The translations under genes were made by a program, and so were the position numbers. 64,000 bases of DNA. Source: an uncultured Bacteroides sp. GTDB lineage: Bacteria > Bacteroidota > Bacteroidia > Bacteroidales > Bacteroidaceae. The DNA is taken from positions 161,324 through 225,323 of the forward strand of contig CANSEY010000004.1 in NCBI GenBank assembly GCA_947646015.1, read 5' to 3'. Of this stretch, positions 39,112-48,103 are shown in pieces (the first letter of the stretch is position 1; each line of letters starts with the position of its first letter). The notes beneath the pieces were generated by a model. That model did no database searches and was not told where the DNA came from. It saw only the letters and a list, made by a program, of their open reading frames with translations.

Positions 39112-39804
39112 ATGACACATTTAAAAATCTTTTTATTGTTAATCGTTTGTGCGTTGTCCGTTTTGGATGGGAAAGCACAGACTGGTATAGCGCTTACTGA
39201 CGAACTTAACGGCAAGCGGATCGGAGTAATAGGTGACAGCTATGTGAGAAATCATAAAGAGCCGTTTGAGAACACATGGCATTATAAGTTTGCAAAGAAG
39301 CACGGTATGGAGTATTTTAATTATGGAAAGAATGGGAATAGCATAGCTTATTCCAGCCCGCGATGGGGAAAAGCGATGTATCTGCGATATGCGGAGATGG
39401 CGGATAGCCTCGATTATGTCATTGTCATTGGCGGACATAATGATGCATTTAAACTGGATTCTATCGGAGGTATTGATAACTTCAAGGATAAAATGGAAAT
39501 TCTGTGCAAAGGCTTAGTCGAGAAATATCCGACAGCGAAAATCTTTTTCTTTACCCGCTGGAACTGCAAAAACTTTAAAGGAAGTGACTCGGAAAAAGTA
39601 GTGGATGCTATGATTGAAGTCTGCGGCAATTATAGTATTCCTATTTTTGATTGCGCAAGAAAAGGAAGCATCTATGCCGATAATGATACTTTCAGAAGAA
39701 TCTATTTCCAGAAAAGCAAGAATAATACTGATACAGCGCATCTGAACAGTAAAGGACATGACCGTTTTCTAAAAGTTGCCGAGAGTTTTCTGCTGCAATA
39801 TTAA
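39112..39804 (+). CDS. SGNH/GDSL-type hydrolase (probable carbohydrate esterase)
   Basis: 230 residues from ATG 39112; a GTG at 39109 also opens the frame. Signal peptide MTHLKIFLLLIVCALSVLDGKAQ. SGNH blocks: nucleophile serine in VIGDSYV, block III in IGGHNDAF, and the Asp-His pair in DTAHLNSKGH. No accessory domain. In this setting it probably removes acetyl (or another acyl) groups from RG-I fragments, complementing the CE12 and CE4 enzymes. It is its own transcription unit with a strong promoter; a second SGNH gene follows after a 270-bp gap that holds remnants of another gene. Confidence 0.86.
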   Translation: MTHLKIFLLLIVCALSVLDGKAQTGIALTDELNGKRIGVIGDSYVRNHKEPFENTWHYKFAKKHGMEYFNYGKNGNSIAYSSPRWGKAMYLRYAEMADSLDYVIVIGGHNDAFKLDSIGGIDNFKDKMEILCKGLVEKYPTAKIFFFTRWNCKNFKGSDSEKVVDAMIEVCGNYSIPIFDCARKGSIYADNDTFRRIYFQKSKNNTDTAHLNSKGHDRFLKVAESFLLQY

Positions 39805-39836
39805 TCTAAAAGAAAATAGTCCTCTTTAATTTTAAT

Positions 39837-40005
39837 ATGATGAATAAAAGATTATTTATGTTACAACGCATTATCTTTTTTGTTCTTGCTGTGTAGAGTG
39901 GTAGAATGTGACTTTAAATAAAGGGGAGATGAAGTAGGATTTCACCTTACCGTAGCATATATAAATGATAAAGACAAAGTAGTTGTTTATCATCTCTTAA
40001 TTTAG
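39837..40005 (+). pseudogene. Possible remnant of a lost secreted protein gene
   Basis: An ATG at 39837 opens a 19-codon frame whose product looks like a complete signal-peptide core (MMNKRLFMLQRIIFFVLAV) and then stops at 39894-39896. Further on, about 39920-40002, another frame is open without a start and ends in KDKVVVYHLLI-stop. The stretch sits between two SGNH hydrolase genes. It may be the decayed ends of a deleted gene; the evidence is thin. Nothing else is recognisable between 39805 and 40074. Confidence 0.3.
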
Positions 40006-40074
40006 TGAACTTGGAGGGGGTACCGACAGTTCCATTTTTGATTGATAAAAATAATAAAAAGTAATAAGCGAAAG

Positions 40075-40755
40075 ATGAAAAAGTTCTGTGTATTTTTGCT
40101 CATAATCACCCTGTGCAGTAGTTTCAACTTTGCCCAAAGTAAAAAAGCCGTTTCTATTTTGGGTGATTCCTATTCCACATTTGAAGGTTATCTGCAACCT
40201 GATACAAATAGTATATGGTATTATACCCTTCCAAGACACAAGACTGATGTTGTCTCTGTACGTCAAACTTGGTGGCATCAATTGATCAGAGAAAATGATT
40301 ATCGGCTTTGTGTTAATAATTCCTTTTCGGGAGCTACTATTTGTAATACAGGATATCGTAAAGCAGATTATTCCGACCGTTCCTTTATAACTCGTATGGA
40401 TGAACTGGGATGTCCGGATATCATTTTTATTTTTGGTGCAACGAATGACTGTTGGGCAGGTGCTCCGCTTGGTGAATATAAATATGAAAGATGGGCAAAG
40501 GAGGACTTGTATCAGTTTCGTCCTGCTATGGCTTATATGCTCGACCATATGATTGATCGTTATCCTAATGTCGAAATCTATTTTCTATTGAATTCCGATT
40601 TGAAAGAAGAATTTAATGAGTCAGTCAGAACCATTTGTAAACACTATGATATAGATTGCATTGAATTATACAATATAGATAAACAAAGTGGCCATCCTTC
40701 AGTCAAGGGGATGGAACAGATTTGCGATCAGATAAAAAGGTATTGTACTAAATAG
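40075..40755 (+). CDS. SGNH/GDSL-type hydrolase (second, divergent)
   Basis: 226 residues from ATG 40075; the upstream frame to 40042 is not convincing. Signal peptide MKKFCVFLLIITLCSSFNFAQ. Serine nucleophile in SILGDSYSTFEG, block III in FGATNDCW, and catalytic His in SGHPSVKGMEQ. It shares only the fold motifs with the SGNH protein encoded before it, so it probably acts on a different ester or position. Together with the CE12 and CE4 enzymes it makes four likely deacetylases in this locus. No strong -7 box is seen right before it, so it may be read from the upstream promoter or an unrecognised one. Confidence 0.86.
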   Translation: MKKFCVFLLIITLCSSFNFAQSKKAVSILGDSYSTFEGYLQPDTNSIWYYTLPRHKTDVVSVRQTWWHQLIRENDYRLCVNNSFSGATICNTGYRKADYSDRSFITRMDELGCPDIIFIFGATNDCWAGAPLGEYKYERWAKEDLYQFRPAMAYMLDHMIDRYPNVEIYFLLNSDLKEEFNESVRTICKHYDIDCIELYNIDKQSGHPSVKGMEQICDQIKRYCTK

Positions 40756-40844
40756 GCTACATTTTCATAAAGCCATTAAAACTTTATTGGCATTTATTGA
40801 AAGTGTATCAAGCATTTTGTCAGATATGATATGTTCGTATTATT

Positions 40845-40862
40845 TACGTAAAGCATTACGTA
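40845..40862. promoter_or_regulatory. Palindrome upstream of the beta-propeller/GH35 operon
   Basis: TACGTAA (40845-40851) and TTACGTA (40856-40862) are perfectly inverted around AGCA. It sits ~45 bp upstream of the -7 box, where an operator or activator site could be. Confidence 0.35.
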
Positions 40863-40905
40863 CCTTTTTCCCTGTTTGTTATCATTCACTCATGAGGGAT
40901 TGATT

Positions 40906-40913
40906 TACTTTTG
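40906..40913 (+). promoter_or_regulatory. Promoter -7 box of the beta-propeller/GH35 operon
   Basis: TACTTTTG matches TAnnTTTG, 58 nt before the ATG at 40972. No clear -33 TTTG at normal spacing. Confidence 0.5.
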
Positions 40914-40971
40914 TCGTAATACTAATAGTATTAATCAAACGAACTATCAAACTAACTAACAGAAGAAAAAC

Positions 40972-42633
40972 ATGTACGGAAAAAATCTTAAATTAGTATT
41001 AATGGTAATGTTGCTACTTGTGAGTAAAGCCACTTTCTCTCAAGTAACAGAACGCGAACGTCCCAAAGAGTGGAGTCAACTGGTGAAAGGTGCCCGGTTT
41101 ATGGATCGTTTTCTGCCGATGAAAGGCAATCAACTGTCATCCGACACATGGGGAACCTCCGATGTGCGTCCGCGTTATGTTGATAATGGTATTGAAGACC
41201 GTGTCTGGTCCTATTGGGGTGGAAATATCCGAAAAGGAGAAGACGGTAAATATCATCTGATGGTTTGCGGATGGCTGGAAGCCTCTCCTAAAGGACATAT
41301 GGAGTGGAGAAATTCATGGGTGTTCAATACCGTGAGTGATAATCTGACCGGTCCGTTCAAACCGGTTAATATCATCGGAAAAGGACATAATCCGGAGATG
41401 TTTCAGGCAAAAGACGGGCGATATGTTTTGTATGTCATAGACGGACGTTATGTTGCGGATGATATCAACGGAAAATGGGAATATGGAAAATTCGACTTCA
41501 ATGCGCGCGATCGTAGAATCATCGAAGGATTGTCCAATCTTTCGTTTGCCCAACGGGAAGACAGTTCATATGTAATGGTCTGTCGTGGCGGTGGAATCTG
41601 GATCAGCCGGGATGGTTTGTCGGAATATAACCAATTGACAGACCGTCGTGTTTATCCGGATGTGAAAGGACGGTTTGAAGACCCTGTCATCTGGCGCGAT
41701 CATATCCAGTATCATCTGATTGTCAATGACTGGTTGGGCCGTATTGCCTTTTATCTTCGTTCAAAGGACGGAGTCAATTGGGTTACTGATCCGGGAGAGG
41801 CCTACATGCCGGGAGTTGCCGTACACGAGGACGGACATTCTGAAGGCTGGTTCAAGTATGAACGTCTGAAAATGTATCAAGATAAGTATGGCCGTGCTAT
41901 TCAGGCTAATTTTGCGGTCATTGATACTTTGAAACATGAAGATAAGCCATTTGATAATCACAGTTCAAAGAATATCAGTATTCCATTGAATCCGGGACTA
42001 TTGCTGACAGTGTTGAATGATAAGCCCATTACCGCTGGAACGAAAACTATCCGGCTGAAAGTACAGGCAGAAGAAGGTTTTCATCCACAAACCGATATGG
42101 ATATCAGCTCTTTGCGTTTTGGCGCTTCCGAAGAAGTGAATTATGGCAGAGGAAGTAAAGTATTGAAAACAGAGAATGATGGAAATGACCTGATCATTAC
42201 TTTCGACGGAAAAGGAAATGGGATTACAGAGAAAGAATTTGCTCCTAAATTGATAGGCAGATATAAAAACGGAAAGATGCTTTACGGATATGCGCGTTTG
42301 CCGTATGTTGATTATGTGGAACCGATTCTTTCTGCACGTGCCCCTGTATTCTCTGAATCGCAAAAAGGCTGGAACGGGAATATTGAAGTACAGAACTTCG
42401 GACAAGTTAGCTCACAAAAGGCTTCGGTCAAGATAGAGTATAAGAAAGAAGGCAAAATGGTCAAAGTGGCTTCTGCTGCCGTACCTGCTTTGAAACCCTA
42501 TGAAAAAGCTGACATCCGCTTTGCGACAAAGGCTGATTTTGAAAAAGGTGAGGACTATAACTTCCTTGTGACTATTTATTCCGGCAAGAAAGTTCTCTCT
42601 ACTTTCCGTTTGAATCGGAAGGTAGTTGAATAA
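40972..42633 (+). CDS. Five-bladed beta-propeller glycoside hydrolase-like protein (GH43/GH117-like)
   Basis: 553 residues with a signal peptide (to about residue 23). Residues ~40-340 look like a five-bladed propeller of the GH43/GH117 type: WSYWGGNIRKGEDGKYHLMV, GHNPEMFQAKDGRYVLYV, GRFEDPVIWRDHIQYHLIV, VAVHEDGHSEGW. The remaining ~200 residues form two Ig-like beta domains. The aspartates in FEDPVIW and the glutamates and histidine in VHEDGHSEGW are candidate active-site residues, but the family cannot be fixed by eye. It shares an operon with the GH35 gene 28 nt downstream, so it probably removes a capping sugar before the beta-galactosidase acts (inference). Confidence 0.72.
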   Translation: MYGKNLKLVLMVMLLLVSKATFSQVTERERPKEWSQLVKGARFMDRFLPMKGNQLSSDTWGTSDVRPRYVDNGIEDRVWSYWGGNIRKGEDGKYHLMVCGWLEASPKGHMEWRNSWVFNTVSDNLTGPFKPVNIIGKGHNPEMFQAKDGRYVLYVIDGRYVADDINGKWEYGKFDFNARDRRIIEGLSNLSFAQREDSSYVMVCRGGGIWISRDGLSEYNQLTDRRVYPDVKGRFEDPVIWRDHIQYHLIVNDWLGRIAFYLRSKDGVNWVTDPGEAYMPGVAVHEDGHSEGWFKYERLKMYQDKYGRAIQANFAVIDTLKHEDKPFDNHSSKNISIPLNPGLLLTVLNDKPITAGTKTIRLKVQAEEGFHPQTDMDISSLRFGASEEVNYGRGSKVLKTENDGNDLIITFDGKGNGITEKEFAPKLIGRYKNGKMLYGYARLPYVDYVEPILSARAPVFSESQKGWNGNIEVQNFGQVSSQKASVKIEYKKEGKMVKVASAAVPALKPYEKADIRFATKADFEKGEDYNFLVTIYSGKKVLSTFRLNRKVVE

Positions 42634-42661
42634 TTGAAAGACTAACAATTGAAAGATTACC

Positions 42662-44758
42662 ATGAAAAAGAAGATCACATTTTTATTGATGTTTGTACTG
42701 TCGTTGTCAATGGTTTCAGCACAAGGTACTTTCCGGTTTGGGACATCTGCAACACCCGAAGGCAAAACTCTTCTGGTGGATAGCAAGGGGCTTATCCTTG
42801 ACGGCAAGCATATCATTCCCGTCATGGGCGAGATTCACTATTCCCGCGTACCGGAGTCGGAATGGCGCCGGGAAATCCGCAAAATGAAGGCCGGTGGTAT
42901 CAATATCATTTCTACATATATCTTCTGGATTCACCATGAACCGGAAGAGGGAAAATGGAACTGGAGCGGCAATCATAACCTGCGCCGCTTCGTCCGGATT
43001 TGTGCAGAAGAAAATGTGATGCTGGTGTTGCGTCTTGGTCCTTTCTGTCATGGGGAAGTGTATCAAGGCGGAATTCCTTCATGGGTACATGAGAAAGCCG
43101 GGCAGAATCCTAAGTATAAGATACGTGCCCGTACTCCCGGATTCCTTGAAGATTGTACGGAGCTTTATAATACTATTTTTGCTCAGGTTAACGGACTTTT
43201 GTGGAAAGATGGCGGTCCTGTGGTCGGCGTGCAGATCGAGAACGAAAGTCGCGGTCCTTGGGATTATCTGGAGGCATTGAAAAATATTGCTGTGAAGGCG
43301 GGATTTGATGTCCCGTTCTATACACGTACCGGTTGGCCTGCACTTCGGGGAAAAGAGGTTTTCGGGCAGCTGTTGCCGCTTTATGGTGACTATGCCGACG
43401 GATTCTGGGACCGGAAACTGGAGGATATGCCGGGCAGTTATGCCGATGCTTTCATTATGAGAGACAAACGCATGAGTAGTGCTATTGCCACAGAGACATT
43501 CTCTAAGGAGGAATTGTCGGAAGATTCCCCCTCTCTCAGTTCAAAATTGTCATATCCCTATTTTACTTGTGAGTTGGGCGGTGGTATGATGCCGGCGTAT
43601 CATCGTCGGATAAATATCAATGGAAAGGAGCTTAAGCCGCTGGTTATATGCAAGCTGGGTAGTGGCTCCAATCTTCCGGGATACTATATGTATCACGGTG
43701 GCACAAATCCATACAATCCTCTCCACACTATGGGAGAAACGCAAGCCTCTCCGGGTACTAATCATAATGACCTGCCTCATATGACCTATGATTTTCAGGC
43801 TCCTCTTGGCGAAGTGGGACAAGTATTCGAGACTCCCTTTCATGAAGGACGTTTTATCCATCAGATGTTGACAGACTGGGGCAGTGAACTCTTGCAGATG
43901 AATGTTGACTCATTAAGCAGGCATTATGCTCGCCGGGGTGCTTTCGAATTCTATAATGACTATGTGCGTATCAAGAATGAGAGCGGGACGTCCCATGTCA
44001 CTTTTAAAGACTATCGGGCTGAGGGTGCAACCATTGACTGGACTGCTGTAGAACCGTTCTGCAAAGTGGATGACCTTATCTATTTCATCGAAATAAAGGG
44101 TAAAAAGCCTCAAATCTCCGTTGACGGCAAGGTCTATACTTGTAAACTTAACAAGCAGCAGAAGGCGGGCAAGCTCAATGTCTGTGTGCTCTCATACGAA
44201 AAGGCAAAGACTGCCTATAAAATTGACGGTAAACTGCTTTATGCCAAGAATGGCGGTATTCTGTATAAGAGTGATTCATGCATCGTGGAGGAGGTATGGA
44301 CAAAGTCTCCTGTCATTGCCGCCACAGTCACGGAAGTGAAAAAAGCGGATGCTCCCCGTGTTGTCCCCATGGGTCGTCAGGCAGTGGCTGCGCAACCTGT
44401 AGAAGAGGACTTTGCAAAAGCTGCGGTATACACTATTAACTATGATACATCTGGAATAAATAATTATGATAATCTTTTTCTCCGTATAAATTATCGGGGT
44501 GATGTGGCCCGTGTGTATGCTGACGGCAGGCTTGTAGCAGATAACTTCTGGAATGGAAAGGAGATGTGGGTCCGTATGGCAGATCTCGTCGGCAAAAAGG
44601 TGGAACTAAAGATTTTACCTTTACGTAAAGATGCCCCTGTCTACTTCCAGAAAGAACAAAAAGCTATGATTGAGGCGGCCAAAGGTGACTATATGCTTGG
44701 GCTCGATTCGGTAGAAGTTATTGAGCGTCACACACTGGAGTTTAATGATACTTTTTAA
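42662..44758 (+). CDS. GH35 beta-galactosidase
   Basis: 698 residues with a signal peptide (MKKKITFLLMFVLSLSMVSAQ). GH35 barrel: PVMGEIHYSRVPESEWRRE, IFWIHHEPEEGKWNW, LRLGPFCHGE. The acid/base is E195 in VQIENES and the nucleophile E304 in FTCELGGG. C-terminal beta domains follow, with a jelly-roll like LFLRINYRGDVARVYADG near residue 600. The conserved NEY of the family is NES here. GH35 removes terminal beta-galactose with retention, here likely from RG-I galactan branches. The stop lies directly against a 13-bp repeat that may mark the edge of an inserted island. Confidence 0.92.
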   Translation: MKKKITFLLMFVLSLSMVSAQGTFRFGTSATPEGKTLLVDSKGLILDGKHIIPVMGEIHYSRVPESEWRREIRKMKAGGINIISTYIFWIHHEPEEGKWNWSGNHNLRRFVRICAEENVMLVLRLGPFCHGEVYQGGIPSWVHEKAGQNPKYKIRARTPGFLEDCTELYNTIFAQVNGLLWKDGGPVVGVQIENESRGPWDYLEALKNIAVKAGFDVPFYTRTGWPALRGKEVFGQLLPLYGDYADGFWDRKLEDMPGSYADAFIMRDKRMSSAIATETFSKEELSEDSPSLSSKLSYPYFTCELGGGMMPAYHRRININGKELKPLVICKLGSGSNLPGYYMYHGGTNPYNPLHTMGETQASPGTNHNDLPHMTYDFQAPLGEVGQVFETPFHEGRFIHQMLTDWGSELLQMNVDSLSRHYARRGAFEFYNDYVRIKNESGTSHVTFKDYRAEGATIDWTAVEPFCKVDDLIYFIEIKGKKPQISVDGKVYTCKLNKQQKAGKLNVCVLSYEKAKTAYKIDGKLLYAKNGGILYKSDSCIVEEVWTKSPVIAATVTEVKKADAPRVVPMGRQAVAAQPVEEDFAKAAVYTINYDTSGINNYDNLFLRINYRGDVARVYADGRLVADNFWNGKEMWVRMADLVGKKVELKILPLRKDAPVYFQKEQKAMIEAAKGDYMLGLDSVEVIERHTLEFNDTF

Positions 44759-44771
44759 TGTCACTTGTCAC
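44759..44771 (+). repeat. Left 13-bp inverted repeat of the HU/VapE island
   Basis: TGTCACTTGTCAC begins right after the GH35 stop codon. Its exact reverse complement GTGACAAGTGACA is at 48104-48116. Together they enclose the HU-like and VapE-like genes. Confidence 0.5.
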
Positions 44772-44831
44772 TTTGTAGAACTAACCGGTTCATTATCAAT
44801 GGAAAAAGGGTGACAATAGATGGTGATAATA

Positions 44832-44871
44832 GGGTGATAATAGAATAGTAACCTCTTTTCTATTATCACCC
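44832..44871. terminator. Bidirectional terminator between GH35 and the HU-like gene
   Basis: GGGTGATAATAGAA (44832-44845) pairs perfectly with TTCTATTATCACCC (44858-44871); 14-bp stem, 12-base loop. It lies between convergent genes. Confidence 0.75.
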
Positions 44872-44896
44872 TTATTGTATCTTTTACTGATTTAAT

Positions 44897-45541
44897 CTAC
44901 TGATTATTAGGCTTTAAATACACCACCCGGTTCCCATATCCGCGAGTGTTAAGAACTCCGTTTTCTACCAGAAGATTCAATTCCCGTTGTGCTTTTCCCT
45001 TTAATAAACCCGTAATCTGAGAGTATTCTCTGCGAGTGATGAAGTGATTCTTTGCTAAAAAGGCTTCCAGTCGGGAACGGCGTGTCTCTTCCGGCAAGTT
45101 TGATGATTCTTGAAATCCGAATTTGGCACGGGTCACCGTCCCCGAACTACGTCGTCGAAACCAGGGAGTAGCTCTGAAATTTACGTTGTCGAAAGAGATA
45201 GAGACCGAACGGATCTCTTTCTTGTCCATCACCGGACGTGCTTTCAAACTAGAGGAGAAATATCCGATTTCTCCCAGTTTCACATGATACCCCTCACTTA
45301 AATAATAGGATACCTTCTCTTGAAAAGCTACCATGATACCTGCCAAATCTCCCTCGGTGAAAGAAGAGGCTTCGGCTATTTCACGAAATAACCGTTTGCT
45401 GTCAATGGTTCCTTTGGATACAATTCGGGGATACAGAGGCTGTACTTCTCCGTCTCCCTTTTCATTCGGTTTTCGCCGAAAGTCATAATCTGCTGCCATA
45501 GCGTCACTTGTTTTTTGTTGGTTAATAGGATTGTTACTCAA
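44897..45541 (-). CDS. HU-family DNA-binding protein with C-terminal winged-helix extension
   Basis: 214 residues, cytoplasmic. Residues ~35-130 follow the HU/IHF pattern of the long Bacteroidetes variant (RLFREIAEASSFTEGDLAGIM, VKLGEIGYFSSSLKARPV). The C-terminal ~60 residues (FLAKNHFITRREYSQITGLLKGKAQRELNLLVENG) look like a winged helix. Such proteins accompany VapE/BT4734-like genes in Bacteroides islands. It diverges from that gene across a 370-bp region with four 22-bp-spaced repeats, and its own leader contains these repeats. It may bind them (inference). Confidence 0.85.
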   Translation of the reverse strand: MSNNPINQQKTSDAMAADYDFRRKPNEKGDGEVQPLYPRIVSKGTIDSKRLFREIAEASSFTEGDLAGIMVAFQEKVSYYLSEGYHVKLGEIGYFSSSLKARPVMDKKEIRSVSISFDNVNFRATPWFRRRSSGTVTRAKFGFQESSNLPEETRRSRLEAFLAKNHFITRREYSQITGLLKGKAQRELNLLVENGVLNTRGYGNRVVYLKPNNQ

Positions 45542-45635
45542 TTGATACCGCGTGTGTTAGTACAAACACTAGTAACCTTAACATGTAGACAAGGCTCGAC
45601 TAATATATTTTGTCTGTTTCACGTTTTCGTTCCAC

Positions 45636-45712
45636 GTACGTGAACCGTTCGGACTATGTACGTGAACCCAATAGTTCACATACGTGGACCGATGGGACCA
45701 TGTACGTAAAAC
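45636..45712. repeat. Iteron-like array: four repeats at exact 22-bp spacing
   Basis: GTACGTGAACC (45636), GTACGTGAACC (45658), ATACGTGGACC (45680) and GTACGTAAAAC (45702) begin exactly 22 bp apart, i.e. two DNA turns, so all face the same side of the helix. They lie between the HU-like and VapE-like genes, downstream of the minus-strand promoter. This is the layout of a replication-origin iteron or a cooperative operator. Confidence 0.75.
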
Positions 45713-45727
45713 GATTTCTTATCACTA

Positions 45728-45735
45728 CAAAGATA
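45728..45735 (-). promoter_or_regulatory. Promoter -7 box of the HU-like gene
   Basis: CAAAGATA reads TATCTTTG on the minus strand. Transcription would start near 45721 and run through the four repeats, giving a ~180-nt leader before the ATG at 45541. Confidence 0.55.
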
Positions 45736-45853
45736 CATTAATCTAAGCTTCTAAACAACTTAATGAACGTTTTATTTACTATTAATTCAAGGAGCTTCCG
45801 AAAGAATGGAAAGGCGGATAAATAATCTGTAATAATAATGAATAGAAAGGTTG

Positions 45854-45881
45854 TTTGCTGTCTGTTTTATGCCTACCTTTG
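45854..45881 (+). promoter_or_regulatory. Promoter of the VapE-like gene
   Basis: TTTG (45854-45857), 16 nt, then TACCTTTG (45874-45881): both Bacteroides promoter elements at normal spacing. The ATG follows at 45912. This fixes the start downstream of the in-frame ATG at 45855. Confidence 0.7.
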
Positions 45882-45911
45882 AGGGATATACATAAATATT
45901 TAAGAAAAGTA

Positions 45912-47990
45912 ATGAAGATAACACAAATCAGGGAGAAAGATGGAGTCGAAGCATTAAGTGTATTAGATTTTAACTTGTTGATAGAGAAGATAAAAACAGA
46001 GATTAAGACCCGTCCGGTGACCGGATTGCGCCAAGCCCTGCATTTTGTTTTACCCGGAGAATCTTGCAGTTTTGCCGGGAAACTTCCCAAAGTAATACCT
46101 GCTGCCGTTTTCGGACGTGTGAATGGCGTGAAGCGGATGAAAGTATATAATGGCATCGTGGAACTGACTGTAGGTCCGTTGGCGGGAAAAGTAGAAGTGG
46201 AGATGGTCAAGAAGAAAGCGGCTGAATTGCCGCAGACTATGTTTGCATATATGGGATCAAGTGGAAATTCCGTGAAGATATGGACTCTTTTTACTCGTCC
46301 GGACGGTACGTTACCGCAGACGCAGGAAGAAGCTGAAATTTTTCAGGCACATGCGTATCGTTTGGCGGTGAAATGTTATCAGCCGCAAATCCCCTTTGAT
46401 ATTCAGTTGAAAGAGCCGGTTTTGGAGCAATATTCACGGCTGAGTCATGATCCTGAACCTTTCTATCGTGAAAATTCCGTGCCGTTTTATCTTTCTCAGC
46501 CCTTCGGGATGCCGAAAGAAATGAATTATCAGGAGAAGCTGCCCCCGGAAAAGTCTCCGTTGAATCGTGCTGTTCCGGGATATGATACGGAAGATGCGTT
46601 GGCATTGATGTATGAGGCTGCCTTGCGAAAGACTTTTCAGTCGATGGAAGAGGGGTGGAGGCGGAATGATGATTTGCAGCCCCTGGTAGTTCGGTTGGCG
46701 GAAAATTGTTTCCTTTCCGGTATTCCGGAAGAGGAGGTGGTGAGGAGGACCATTCATCGGTATTATCATTCGAAGCAGTCTGTGCTAGTTCGCGAGATGA
46801 TAGGCAATGTGTATCAGGAATGCAAAGGCTTCGGCAAGAAAAACGGGCTGACAAAAGAGCAATATCTCAATATGCAGACAGAGGAGTTCATGAACCGGCG
46901 TTATGAATTCCGCTATAATACACAGATAGGTGAAGTGGAATACCGGGAACGATGCTCATTCTATTTTCGTTTCCGTCCGTTGGATAAACGGGCGCAGAAT
47001 AGTATTCTGCTGGATGCGCAAAGTGAGGGTATTGCGGTGTGGGACCGGGATGTGGACCGTTATCTGCATTCAAACCGTGTATCTGTTTATAATCCATTGG
47101 AAGAATTTATTTTTCATCTTCCTAATTGGGACAAAAAAGACCGCATTACGGAACTGGCAGACCGTGTGCCATGTGCTAATCCGCATTGGACAATGCTTTT
47201 CCATCGCTGGTTCCTCAACATGGTAGCTCATTGGCGTGGGTATGATCGGCAGCATGCGAATAGTACTTCCCCTTTGCTGGTAGGTGCGCAAGGGACACGT
47301 AAGTCTACCTTTTGCCGGGATCTGATACCGCCGGGGCTTCGCGGATATTATACCGACAGTATTGACTTCGGCCGGAAGCGGGATGCGGAAATGTATCTGA
47401 ATCGTTTTGCGCTGATCAATATTGATGAGTTTGATCAGATTACTTTGACGCAGCAGGGTTTCTTGAAGCATATTCTGCAAAAGCCGGTCGTCAATCTTCG
47501 CAAACCGTATGGCAATTCGATACAGGAGTTGCAGCGTTATGCTTCGTTCATAGCGACCAGCAATCAGAAGGATCTGTTGACTGATCCCTCCGGCAGCCGT
47601 CGTTTTATGTGTGTTGAGGTGACGGGTACGATTGATACGGCTCGCCCGATAGATTATGAGCAGTTGTATGCACAGGCTATGTACGAGATTTATCATGGAG
47701 AGCGATATTGGTTTGACGATAAGGATGAGGCTATCCTGACACAAGGGAATCGGGAGTTTGAACAGACTCCGCCGGCTATCCAGTTGTTTTATCGCTACTT
47801 CAAAGTTGCCGGGGATGATAAGGAAGGGGAATTCCTGTCTCCGGTAGAAATACTAGATTATCTGCAAAAAAGAACGACTATCGCTTTATCTTCCGGCAAG
47901 GCATACCATTTCGGAAGGCTGCTTCAGAAGGAAGGGATACCTTGCAAGCATACGAAGAAAGGGACGGTGTATCGGGTGGTTAAGCTGTAA
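45912..47990 (+). CDS. BT4734/VirE-N + VapE-like primase-helicase with DUF3874
   Basis: 692 residues from ATG 45912. Domain order: BT4734-like (VirE N-terminal) domain (about 25-160), a helical middle part, a VapE/superfamily-3-like ATPase with Walker A GAQGTRKST (458-466) and Walker B LINIDEFD (D505, E506), and a C-terminal DUF3874-like region (from about 590). Family knowledge links this architecture to DNA replication proteins of islands and phages. It pairs with the HU-like gene, divergent across the iteron-like array. It has no place in pectin use, and the island seems inserted into the PUL. Confidence 0.87.
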   Translation: MKITQIREKDGVEALSVLDFNLLIEKIKTEIKTRPVTGLRQALHFVLPGESCSFAGKLPKVIPAAVFGRVNGVKRMKVYNGIVELTVGPLAGKVEVEMVKKKAAELPQTMFAYMGSSGNSVKIWTLFTRPDGTLPQTQEEAEIFQAHAYRLAVKCYQPQIPFDIQLKEPVLEQYSRLSHDPEPFYRENSVPFYLSQPFGMPKEMNYQEKLPPEKSPLNRAVPGYDTEDALALMYEAALRKTFQSMEEGWRRNDDLQPLVVRLAENCFLSGIPEEEVVRRTIHRYYHSKQSVLVREMIGNVYQECKGFGKKNGLTKEQYLNMQTEEFMNRRYEFRYNTQIGEVEYRERCSFYFRFRPLDKRAQNSILLDAQSEGIAVWDRDVDRYLHSNRVSVYNPLEEFIFHLPNWDKKDRITELADRVPCANPHWTMLFHRWFLNMVAHWRGYDRQHANSTSPLLVGAQGTRKSTFCRDLIPPGLRGYYTDSIDFGRKRDAEMYLNRFALINIDEFDQITLTQQGFLKHILQKPVVNLRKPYGNSIQELQRYASFIATSNQKDLLTDPSGSRRFMCVEVTGTIDTARPIDYEQLYAQAMYEIYHGERYWFDDKDEAILTQGNREFEQTPPAIQLFYRYFKVAGDDKEGEFLSPVEILDYLQKRTTIALSSGKAYHFGRLLQKEGIPCKHTKKGTVYRVVKL

Positions 47991-48005
47991 AGAGGATGTG
48001 GTAAA

Positions 48006-48041
48006 GGTGACAATAGAAAGTTGAAACTTTTTATTGTCACC
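48006..48041 (+). terminator. Terminator after the VapE-like gene
   Basis: GGTGACAATA (48006-48015) / TATTGTCACC (48032-48041), with an inner AAAGTT/AACTTT stem, followed by TTTATT. Long, nearly perfect hairpin 15 nt after the stop. Confidence 0.8.
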
Positions 48042-48103
48042 TTTATTATCACCGGTTATTGTCACCTTCTTTGTGTTGATAATGAGCTGGTTATCTTGAA
48101 AAG

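Noticed and set aside
38869-39120. 84-residue N-terminal extension of the GH27 protein
   Set aside because: It runs through the divergent promoter region including a perfect -7 box; the signal peptide starts at 38868.
45636-45712. CRISPR array
   Set aside because: Only four 11-bp cores with 11-bp spacers and no cas genes; too short and too regular for CRISPR.
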